Source of the DNA: GCA-016699895 sp964633435
GTDB taxonomy: Bacteria; Patescibacteriota; Saccharimonadia; Saccharimonadales; Saccharimonadaceae
Length of the DNA: 22,952 nt
Direction: 5' to 3'
NCBI GenBank assembly: GCA_964633435.1
Contig: CAZWHA010000008.1
Coordinates: forward strand, 1-22,952
The position numbers and the translations under genes were made by a program. Below the pieces are notes generated by a model. The model was not told the origin of the DNA and did no database searches. It was given only the letters and a program-made list of their open reading frames with translations. Below, piece after piece: positions 6,034-12,719 of the stretch; position 1 is the stretch's first letter; each line of letters begins with the position of its first letter.

Positions 6034-7572
6034 ATGGTTAAATCTACTAATAACAATTTTACTGCAACTGTAGATCAGCTGAATACAGCCGGTCTTGGTG
6101 CTACTGTCAGTGATATCGCGGAGAGGCGAAATAAGATCGAAGAAGCGAATTTTTATGGTCAGTTTATCCGTGAAGCTCGAGCTGGTGGTTGGTATGACGA
6201 AGACGGCGCTCTTGCCGGTAAATTCGCCGAAGACCTCGCACTGTATGAAAGCTATGCGACGCAGGCCGATTATGAAGCTTTGCGTGCTGAATTGAAGTTG
6301 GATGTGGGCGAAACTGCTACGGCTGATGTCGTCGAGCTTGCTGCGTCAGCAGAGGAAAAGCTAGAGCTAGCGACTGTTACTCCAATTGCCGACGGTACCA
6401 GTAGGCGTGTCGCCCGACGAGGCGGTCGTCTGATTACACGCAGCGCGGCCACTATGGCGGGACTGGCTTTAGCTGGCTGTAGCTTTGGCTCTACTCCGAC
6501 GCCAGCGCCTAGTGTGCCTGTCTCAGCCGCCCCAAGCCCTTCAGTATCTCCATCCAACATTAACACACCTACCGCTAGTCCTTCACCATCGCCCTCTGTT
6601 ACTCCCAGCGAAGTTCCTACCACGATGACTCCTAATGAACGAGATAATCGCGAGCAGCAACAGCTACCGCAGGACAAACAGGACGAAGATAAAGCCAAAG
6701 CCGACAAGCTAGGCGTTAGCGTCGAAGATTACAAATTATACAGCCAGGCTTCAGAGAAGACCGGATTATCCGTCAAAGATATGATTGAATACTCGAAATA
6801 TTACGGTGTTAACCCCGCTAATTTCGAAACTCAGAAAGCTCTCAAGCAAATGCGCGATAAAGCCAAAGGTCAACGTGTCAACGAATCACTAAAAGCTGAC
6901 ACGGCAAACGAAGCCAAGAAAGAACTGTTATTTGTCGCGTATGCTAACCCGGCAGCGCTAGCTCAGTATACAGCCGCCATGAAAGAGGATACAGTTACTG
7001 ACAAAGGTTGGGACGGCCTTGAGCGTCCCGCTCTAGCCAACTCGCTATTCCAAGGATATGTAGCCGAGGATGGCCAATATACCAAGAAATTTGACAAAGA
7101 TTACGCGGCGTTTAAAAAGGCAATGGAAAACGCGAACGTTAAAGAGACGCTAGCTACTTCTCATCCCGGGTATTCCTATATGTATCAAAACGGCAAACTA
7201 GTTGCAGTCGACATATCTGAGAACAGTAGGGGTGCGAACAAGACCATGTATGAGGTGACGTTCAAGACGAAAGCTGGTGTCACTGTTAAACTCAATGTGA
7301 AGGATCTTTGTGGTCAGCTGTGGGCGCCGAAACCAGAGCCAGTGGTTCACAAGCCATCACAGCCTAACAAGCCGTACAAACCGGGCAAGCCTAATAAACC
7401 TGGTAAGCCTAAGACGCCACCTAAAAAACTGGAGAAAAAGAATCAGAACCAGAATCCGATCAGGACAAATAACCCAGGTTCACATGATAATAGTTCGGAT
7501 AATGCCAATGTTAATACTAATAACGACAACAAGCTTCAGCCAGATGAGCCAGAAATTAACTGGAACAGCTAG
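6034..7572 (+). CDS. Exported or surface protein with an internal lipobox and Pro-rich regions
   Basis: This 512-residue protein matches no family I recognise. Residues 1-120 are an acidic, soluble-looking domain with no signal peptide. An Arg-rich segment (RRVARRGGR, 124-132) follows, then a hydrophobic stretch ending in LAGC (146-149), which looks exactly like the n-region, h-region and lipobox of a lipoprotein, but about 125 residues inside the chain. Next come a Ser/Pro/Thr linker (about 154-200), a charged helical region with a folded-looking domain (about 215-428), Pro/Lys repeats (PNKP, PGKP, 440-465) and an Asn-rich tail without a TM segment. The start is the ATG at 6034, seven bases after AAAGGAG; the GTG at 6031 is adjacent. 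The Pro/Lys region suggests a cell-wall-spanning spacer. It sits beside the DUF11 surface protein but has its own promoter. Confidence 0.7.
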   Translation: MVKSTNNNFTATVDQLNTAGLGATVSDIAERRNKIEEANFYGQFIREARAGGWYDEDGALAGKFAEDLALYESYATQADYEALRAELKLDVGETATADVVELAASAEEKLELATVTPIADGTSRRVARRGGRLITRSAATMAGLALAGCSFGSTPTPAPSVPVSAAPSPSVSPSNINTPTASPSPSPSVTPSEVPTTMTPNERDNREQQQLPQDKQDEDKAKADKLGVSVEDYKLYSQASEKTGLSVKDMIEYSKYYGVNPANFETQKALKQMRDKAKGQRVNESLKADTANEAKKELLFVAYANPAALAQYTAAMKEDTVTDKGWDGLERPALANSLFQGYVAEDGQYTKKFDKDYAAFKKAMENANVKETLATSHPGYSYMYQNGKLVAVDISENSRGANKTMYEVTFKTKAGVTVKLNVKDLCGQLWAPKPEPVVHKPSQPNKPYKPGKPNKPGKPKTPPKKLEKKNQNQNPIRTNNPGSHDNSSDNANVNTNNDNKLQPDEPEINWNS

Positions 7573-7584
7573 AGCCAGCTGAAC

Positions 7585-7613
7585 TTTACAAATTAATGAA
7601 AGTATGATATAAT
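7585..7613 (+). promoter_or_regulatory. Strong promoter of the DUF11 repeat protein gene
   Basis: TTTACA (7585-7590), a 17-bp spacer and TATAAT (7608-7613). Transcription is expected near 7620. The upstream in-frame ATG at 7612 lies within the -10 box, so it cannot be the start; the ATG at 7642 is used. Confidence 0.85.
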
Positions 7614-7641
7614 GAGAGAAGTAAGCGAGAAAAGAGGTGTC

Positions 7642-10626
7642 ATGAGCAAGTTACAATCTATTATCAATGGCTTTAAGTACGTGCCAAAGAAGACGTTTGT
7701 CCTGTTTGGGCTGCTGGCAGCCGTATTAGTGCCAAGTGTCCTGTTGGCTTGGGGTCCGGATCGTACGACCTTTACTATGGACAAACCAGCGAGTTACATT
7801 ACGTTTAACTCTATTACCGACAACCCGGGTGTGGGTGATGAGCGAAACTTTACGCGTATTCGTGAAACTGGTTCGGACACATGGTCTGATTCAGCAACAA
7901 TCCAAGAGGGCAAAGAATACACGATTCGCATGTATGTTCATAACAATGCTGCCTCTAATCTGAATCTTGTGGCAACTAACGTACGGGCGGCGCTCAATCT
8001 GCCACTCAATAGCTATACCACCAACTTTACAGTGAACGGTTTTATCTCTGCCGATAATGCCAAACCAGCCAAAGTTTGGGATCAGGTGACCGTGAAGAGT
8101 GACAAAGAGTTTCGTTTGCAGGTTGTTTCAGCTAAATACTTTAACAACGTTACTGGCTCAACCAATGGTTGGAATCTGAGCAACGATCTGTTTACTAATA
8201 ATAACGGTGGTGCATTGCTGGGCTATAGCAGCCTGAATGGTAAAATCCCAGGCTGTTTACAGTACGCGGGTTATATCATTGTCAAGGTCAAGCCAGAATT
8301 TAAAGAAGTGCCAAAACACCCATCATATGATGTTGTAAAGACGGTTAACAAAACAGCTGCAAAGCCAGGCGATACATTGGAATATACTCTGACGGCCAAG
8401 AACACTGGCGATCAGGATCTAACCAACGTCGTATTGAAAGACACTTTGCCTAGCTATATCGCGAGCACTAGTGTTAGCGTCAGTGCACCGAGCTCATACA
8501 GCGGTGACCTGTTCGGTAGCGGTCTAAAAATTTCGAAACTGCCAGTAGGCAGCACAGCTACGGTCAAGATTACCGCCGTAACCAAGTCATCTGACAAATT
8601 CGTCTGTGGCGACACCAAGCTCGTTAATACCGTTTCGTCGAGTACTGACCAGAAAAAGACCGAGGATAATAATAACAATAACAGCGCTACGACCATCGTT
8701 AGTAAGGAATGTCAGGTCGACAAACCAAACTTTGACCTAGTAAAGACCGTCGACAAGACTTCGGCCAAACCAGGTGAGAGTCTGAAATATACGCTAACGT
8801 TCAAAAATACCGGTAATGTCGCTCTGACCAATGTCGTCATTAAAGATACGTTGCCAGCCAATGTGACCTATAATAATGACCTCAAGGCTGAGCCATCAGC
8901 TGGCGTGAGTGGCAACCTGTTTGGCAGTAATGGTCTGACCATTGCCAAGGTCGAAGCTGGTAAAAATGTCGTAATCACCTTTACTGTAAAGGTTGCAGCG
9001 ACTGACAAATTCGTCTGTGGTGACACCAAACTGACGAACAAGTCTAGCTCGACTACCAAAGAAAAGACTGACGAATCTGACAAGTCGAATAACAATACCG
9101 ACACTGTCGTCAAGCGTGATTGTCAGCCAAACTATGACCTGGTGAAAACGGTCGATAAAAAGACCGCCAAAGCTGGCGATATACTAAACTACACATTAAC
9201 GTTCAAGAATACGGGTAGCCAAGATCTAACCAACGTGGTTATCAAAGATACTTTGCCAGCTGGCGTTCAGCTAACGGGCGAGACCAAGGCTGACGTTACC
9301 AATGGTAGCGGCATCAGCGACCTCGATAAATTGTTCTCGACTGGTGTGAAAGTTGCCAAAGTCAACGTGGGCGGTACGGTCAAGATCACCTTTAGCGCCA
9401 AAGTCCTGGCTGACAAACTAGTCTGTGGTGAAAATAAACTGGTTAACAAATCGAGCTCAACAACCAGTGAAAAGCCGACTGAGCCAGATACCAGCAATAA
9501 CAACACGACGACAACGGTGAACAAGGAATGTCAGGTCGATAAACCGAATTTTGACATCGTCAAGACCGTCAATAAAAAGACCGTCAAACCAGGTGAAACC
9601 ATCGAATATACCCTGACATTCAAAAATACCGGTAATATCGCTCTGACTAACGTCGTGATTAAAGACACGCTGCCAGCTAATCTGCAGATTGTCGGCGAAA
9701 CCAAGATTGACGTTACCAATGGTAGCGGCATCAGCGACCTCGATAAATTGTTCTCAACTGGCGTCAAGATCGCCAAGGTGAATGTTGGCGGCACTGCCAA
9801 GATTACCTTTACTGCCAAAGTAGCGGGCGAAGACAAATTCGTCTGTGGTGACACCAAACTGACGAACAAGTCTAGCTCGACTACCAAGGAAAAGACCGAT
9901 GAGCCAGACAAGTCAAACAATAATGTTGATACAACGGTGAAGCGCGATTGCCAGGCAAACTTTGACATCGTCAAGACTGTTAACAAAGCAACTGCCAAAC
10001 CAGGTGAAACCATTCAGTACACACTGACGTTCAAAAACACTGGCGACACTGATCTCACCAACGTGGTGATCAAGGATCAGTTGCCGAGCGGCGTGACCTA
10101 TAACGGTGATGTCAAGGTCGAACCTGCGACTGGTGTCAGTGGTGATCTGTTTAGCCAAGGCCTAGTCATTGCCAAGGTCGAAGCTGGTAAAACTGTCACT
10201 ATCACCTTTGGTGTCACCGTGGCCCAAGAGAGCGACCTGGTCTGTGGTATTACCAAGTTCACCAACGTTGTTTCGTCAACCAGCAAAGAACTGGTAAAAG
10301 AACCGAATACGAACAATAACAGCGCAACCACTAGTGTGAACAAGGATTGCAAGCCAACGCCAAAGCCATGCCCAACCAATCCATCGATTGACAAGGATGA
10401 CGAACGCTGCAAGCCATGTGAGTATGATTCCAGCATGAACTATGACAATCCACAGTGTAAACCGCCAACTACTCCGACCACTCCAACTACGCCTCCGACC
10501 ACCTATACCCCGATCGAAATCGTAGCTACCGGTCCAGTAGAGACTCTGAGCGCCCTCGCTGGTGCGAGCGCCCTGACATTCGGTGCTACTGCCTACGCGC
10601 GTAGCCGCAAAGCTGCACGCCGATAG
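7642..10626 (+). CDS. Large surface protein with five DUF11-type repeats and ATGPVE sorting-like C-terminus
   Basis: This 994-residue protein begins with a signal peptide or anchor (basic residues, then a hydrophobic core, about 14-36). A unique domain (about 40-225) precedes five tandem repeats of 134-139 residues starting near 229, 364, 498, 637 and 774. Each repeat has the DUF11 pattern: VKTVxK, YTLTFKNTG, LTNVVIKDTLP, then VCG and a final (E/D)C pair. DUF11 domains form stalks on prokaryotic surface proteins and adhesins. The paired cysteines suggest a disulfide in each repeat. A Cys/Pro/Thr-rich segment follows, then ATGPVE (962-967), a hydrophobic stretch and a basic tail (RSRKAARR), the layout of a cell-wall sorting signal. 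The start is fixed by the promoter and by AGAGGTG (7633-7639). A role in adhesion or S-layer-like structure is inference. A terminator follows directly. Confidence 0.85.
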   Translation: MSKLQSIINGFKYVPKKTFVLFGLLAAVLVPSVLLAWGPDRTTFTMDKPASYITFNSITDNPGVGDERNFTRIRETGSDTWSDSATIQEGKEYTIRMYVHNNAASNLNLVATNVRAALNLPLNSYTTNFTVNGFISADNAKPAKVWDQVTVKSDKEFRLQVVSAKYFNNVTGSTNGWNLSNDLFTNNNGGALLGYSSLNGKIPGCLQYAGYIIVKVKPEFKEVPKHPSYDVVKTVNKTAAKPGDTLEYTLTAKNTGDQDLTNVVLKDTLPSYIASTSVSVSAPSSYSGDLFGSGLKISKLPVGSTATVKITAVTKSSDKFVCGDTKLVNTVSSSTDQKKTEDNNNNNSATTIVSKECQVDKPNFDLVKTVDKTSAKPGESLKYTLTFKNTGNVALTNVVIKDTLPANVTYNNDLKAEPSAGVSGNLFGSNGLTIAKVEAGKNVVITFTVKVAATDKFVCGDTKLTNKSSSTTKEKTDESDKSNNNTDTVVKRDCQPNYDLVKTVDKKTAKAGDILNYTLTFKNTGSQDLTNVVIKDTLPAGVQLTGETKADVTNGSGISDLDKLFSTGVKVAKVNVGGTVKITFSAKVLADKLVCGENKLVNKSSSTTSEKPTEPDTSNNNTTTTVNKECQVDKPNFDIVKTVNKKTVKPGETIEYTLTFKNTGNIALTNVVIKDTLPANLQIVGETKIDVTNGSGISDLDKLFSTGVKIAKVNVGGTAKITFTAKVAGEDKFVCGDTKLTNKSSSTTKEKTDEPDKSNNNVDTTVKRDCQANFDIVKTVNKATAKPGETIQYTLTFKNTGDTDLTNVVIKDQLPSGVTYNGDVKVEPATGVSGDLFSQGLVIAKVEAGKTVTITFGVTVAQESDLVCGITKFTNVVSSTSKELVKEPNTNNNSATTSVNKDCKPTPKPCPTNPSIDKDDERCKPCEYDSSMNYDNPQCKPPTTPTTPTTPPTTYTPIEIVATGPVETLSALAGASALTFGATAYARSRKAARR
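9004..9887 (+). repeat. Exact 56-bp direct repeat (9004-9059 and 9832-9887)
   Basis: By eye the two copies are identical over 56 bases, across the KFVCGDTK segment of repeat units 2 and 4. They are separated by 828 bases, exactly 276 codons, so recombination between them would delete two units in frame. Confidence 0.85.
9291..9755 (+). repeat. Exact 48-bp direct repeat (9291-9338 and 9708-9755)
   Basis: Two identical 48-base copies encode the DVTNGSGISDLDKLF segment of repeat units 3 and 4. The offset is 417 bases (139 codons), so an exchange between them would remove or add one whole unit in frame. Confidence 0.85.
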
Positions 10627-10643
10627 TTGCAGGCGAATCCCTA

Positions 10644-10672
10644 AAAACGCCCCTTGATCAGAGGGGCGTTTT
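10644..10672 (+). terminator. Terminator of the DUF11 protein gene
   Basis: AAAACGCCCC (10644-10653) pairs perfectly with GGGGCGTTTT (10663-10672) around a 9-base loop, 18 bases after the stop. The A/T ends make it usable in both directions. Confidence 0.9.
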
Positions 10673-10689
10673 GCTGTTGAACTAGCCTA

Positions 10690-10698
10690 TGTTATAAT
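10690..10698 (+). promoter_or_regulatory. Extended -10 promoter of the DUF5663-like gene
   Basis: TGT-TATAAT is an extended -10 with a perfect hexamer (10693-10698). The possible -35, TTTGCT at 10670-10675, overlaps the T-tract of the preceding terminator. The leader is about 20 nt and holds AAAGG. Confidence 0.65.
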
Positions 10699-10725
10699 CT
10701 TGAGCATAAGAAGAAAGGCGTAGCA

Positions 10726-11202
10726 ATGTTTCGATTAGACGATAAGTTTCTAGAAGACCTGGGACTAGGGAATCTACCGCCAGAACAAAAACAGGCGTTT
10801 TTACAGCATATCTATAGCGAGTTGGAGATGCGAGTGGGTGAGCGGCTGACTGACGGTATGAGCGATGAGCTGCTCGACGAATTCGGTTATTTTGTAGATA
10901 TGAACCAGGATGGTATGACCAAGTGGTTTGGCGAAAATTTGCCAGATTACAGCGAACGCGAGGATTACCAGCAACTCCGATCGGCTAATCCCGAGGCTCC
11001 TGAGGCGGCGGTAATGAGCGAATATGGTGCCATGAAGTGGCTACAACTGAATCGTCCCGATTATCCGCAGGTGGTGGCGGCAGTGCTGGATGAGCTAAAG
11101 GCCGAAATTACCGAGAATAAGGACGCAATTTTAGCGGGCGTGGCGGCCGGGACCGAGCAACCCGAATCGCCCCAGAATGATAACAATGCTACAGCGGCTT
11201 AG
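10726..11202 (+). CDS. DUF5663-like acidic protein
   Basis: This 158-residue acidic, helical protein has an N-terminus (LGLGNLPPEQKQAFLQHIY, then VGERL) resembling DUF5663, a small helical domain common in CPR bacteria and of unknown function. A second helical section holds two related pieces, KWFGENLPDY (about 66-75) and KWLQLNRPDY (about 104-113), which may be an internal duplication. The C-terminus is a low-complexity Asn/Ala/Pro tail. There is no signal peptide or TM segment, so it is probably cytoplasmic. The start has AAAGG (10714-10718) seven bases upstream and a good promoter. It converges with fmt. I recall the domain from pattern memory, so the family assignment needs a profile search. 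Confidence 0.6.
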   Translation: MFRLDDKFLEDLGLGNLPPEQKQAFLQHIYSELEMRVGERLTDGMSDELLDEFGYFVDMNQDGMTKWFGENLPDYSEREDYQQLRSANPEAPEAAVMSEYGAMKWLQLNRPDYPQVVAAVLDELKAEITENKDAILAGVAAGTEQPESPQNDNNATAA

Positions 11203-11214
11203 CTGGGCAGCTAA
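11199..11214 (+). terminator. Short inverted repeat between convergent genes
   Basis: TTAGCT (11199-11204) and AGCTAA (11209-11214) form a symmetric stem with loop GGGC exactly in the 12-base gap between the convergent stops. It contains the TAG stop of the plus-strand gene. ATTTTG lies downstream on the plus strand. It is a possible weak bidirectional terminator. Confidence 0.35.
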
Positions 11215-12102
11215 TTAGATTTTGAGGCCGCGGAGATAATCTGCGGTTTTCATTTGTTTGCCGCTGGGGGCGATAATTTCAATGATTTGCAGATAGGTTT
11301 CATCTTGACACTGGATAATGTCTGGCCAGTTATCGCCCTGATAGTTATCTAGCGCCCGGGCTTTGGTGACAATGACTTCGGCACCCAGATAATCCAGCCT
11401 GGTTTTTGGCCAGCCAAGGTAGGCCCGCACTCGCCGTTCGCACTCACTGGCGGTCATAGTAGCAGGAGTGATATAGCCGTCAGTTTGACGGTTAATCAAT
11501 TGGCAATAGGTGGCTTGACTTTCATCTTGTGCAAGCCCAACAACTTCGCCACTGATGATACGTGGTAGCAGTGTGACAAGCATACGTGCACCAACTTTGC
11601 TTAGTGTTTCGTAAAGCTCTGGTGCTGTTTCTTTGCCGCTCAACTCGACAGGCGTATAGCCGTAGACGGGTCCAGCATCCATCGCAGCTGATAATTGCAT
11701 AATAGACACGCCAGTCTCATTGTCGCCGTTCAAAATTGCCGATTCAATTGGTGACGGTCCGCGATATTTCGGTAGTAGGGACGGGTGTAGATTGATAATA
11801 CCACTAGGGAAGAGCTGGATGATCGATTCCGGGATGATCTTGCCGTACGATACGAGCACGCCCGCAGCTGCGTCCAGAGACAATAATTGATCCCTGATGT
11901 CGACTAACTTTTGCGGTTGGAGCACAATAATACCGTGCTGAGTGGCAATTTTAGCGACTGCTGGCGAATCGACCTGATGGCCGCGACCGCGGATGCTATC
12001 TGGTTTGGTAACGACCGCAACAATGCTGTAGCCGGCCTTGATTAAAGCTTCCAGGCTGGAGGCCGAGAAATCTTCGGTGCCAAAAAATACTAGTTTAGTC
12101 AT
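11215..12102 (-). CDS. fmt: Methionyl-tRNA formyltransferase
   Basis: This 295-residue enzyme transfers a formyl group from 10-formyl-tetrahydrofolate to Met-tRNA(fMet). The catalytic triad is visible: N104 and H106 in INLHPSLLPKYRG, and D142 in MDAGPVYG. The N-terminal Rossmann start (VFFGTEDF) and a C-terminal OB-like domain (from about 200) are present. The start at 12102 is chosen because the protein then begins with the family-typical MTKLVFFGT and its ATG overlaps the def stop by 8 bases (ATGACTAA), a sign of translational coupling. The def-fmt pair is the classic arrangement: formylation at initiation and removal of the formyl group afterwards. It is the last gene of the priA-def-fmt cluster. 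Confidence 0.95.
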   Translation of the reverse strand: MTKLVFFGTEDFSASSLEALIKAGYSIVAVVTKPDSIRGRGHQVDSPAVAKIATQHGIIVLQPQKLVDIRDQLLSLDAAAGVLVSYGKIIPESIIQLFPSGIINLHPSLLPKYRGPSPIESAILNGDNETGVSIMQLSAAMDAGPVYGYTPVELSGKETAPELYETLSKVGARMLVTLLPRIISGEVVGLAQDESQATYCQLINRQTDGYITPATMTASECERRVRAYLGWPKTRLDYLGAEVIVTKARALDNYQGDNWPDIIQCQDETYLQIIEIIAPSGKQMKTADYLRGLKI

Positions 12103-12688
12103 CGTGTTGCAAAATGCCGCTATCCACGACCTTTTCATAGGGATAGGGCTCTAGTTCACCGGTATCGGTCAGGATAAAGAAAGCGTCCTGTTGGTCGGCG
12201 ATATGATCGACAAAACACAAGCCGTTGGTGTGATCGACTTCGTGTTGCAAAATACGGGCGATAAATGGGTTTGGACTCTTGATCCGAACCTCGCGACCGT
12301 TAATATCGACGGCCTTGACTCGGACCTTGGACCAGCGGGGAACCAGGCCGTAGACGTCTTTGACGCTCAGGCAGCCCTCGTGGTCGCTGACCATTTCACC
12401 TTCGTACTTTACAATCTCTGGGTTGATCAGGATGACGAAACTCTTGTTATCTTTGTCGTCAAAATCCTCGCGGACGATAACCACCCGATCCAACCGATCA
12501 ATTTGCACGGCTGCTAGTGCCACGGCAACTTCGTGGGGACGAGAGGCTTCCCAGTCTAGCGCTGCAGCCAGCATGTCGTCAATTAGCTGCAAGGTTTCAT
12601 CATTGATCTCGCGAACTCGTTGACTACGATCACGCAGATGCGGATTCGGCAAAGTAATGATATTTTTTCTCGTGTATTTTGATGCCAT
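12095..12688 (-). CDS. def: Peptide deformylase
   Basis: This 197-residue metalloenzyme removes the N-formyl group from nascent proteins. Motif 2, EGCLSV, supplies the metal ligand C106. Motif 3, HEVDH, supplies H149, H153 and the catalytic E150. Motif 1, normally GxGxAAxQ, reads AVALAAVQ (55-62), so both conserved glycines are alanine here. The true start is the ATG at 12688. The longer open frame upstream is only readthrough into priA antisense territory. A TACAAT -10 box lies 7 bases before this ATG and there is no Shine-Dalgarno, so a leaderless transcript is likely. It is coupled to fmt by overlapping stop and start codons. Confidence 0.92.
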   Translation of the reverse strand: MASKYTRKNIITLPNPHLRDRSQRVREINDETLQLIDDMLAAALDWEASRPHEVAVALAAVQIDRLDRVVIVREDFDDKDNKSFVILINPEIVKYEGEMVSDHEGCLSVKDVYGLVPRWSKVRVKAVDINGREVRIKSPNPFIARILQHEVDHTNGLCFVDHIADQQDAFFILTDTGELEPYPYEKVVDSGILQHDD

Positions 12689-12695
12689 ATGATCT

Positions 12696-12701
12696 ATTGT
12701 A
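12696..12701 (-). promoter_or_regulatory. -10 box of def (leaderless)
   Basis: On the minus strand GTTACAATAG precedes the def ATG by 7 bases, so transcription would begin at or within a base or two of the start codon. The -35 region is weak. It lies in the 31-base gap between priA and def, so def-fmt can be transcribed independently of priA. Confidence 0.55.
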
Positions 12702-12719
12702 ACAGATATCGTCCTACTT

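Larger units (their letters stand above)
8326..10356 (+). repeat. Five tandem DUF11 repeat units within the surface protein
   Basis: Units begin near 8326, 8731, 9133, 9550 and 9961, with periods of about 402-417 bases. Protein similarity is high throughout. Units 3 and 4 are the most alike in the middle, whereas units 2 and 4 share the second half and units 2 and 5 share the central VEAGK version. The mosaic suggests duplication plus later recombination or conversion among units. Confidence 0.85.

Noticed and set aside
7612..7641. ATG at 7612 as the start of the DUF11 protein
   Set aside because: The codon overlaps the TATAAT -10 box, so it would not be transcribed; 7642 has a proper Shine-Dalgarno.
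8326..10356. CRISPR-like or transposon-type repeat array
   Set aside because: The repeats are long, in frame, coding, and imperfect; there are no short direct repeats with unique spacers and no terminal inverted repeats.
8454..10436. Several long minus-strand open frames opposite the DUF11 repeats
   Set aside because: They recur at the same place in each repeat unit and arise from the codon composition of the coding strand (Thr/Asn/Lys-rich). No promoter or ribosome site was seen for them.
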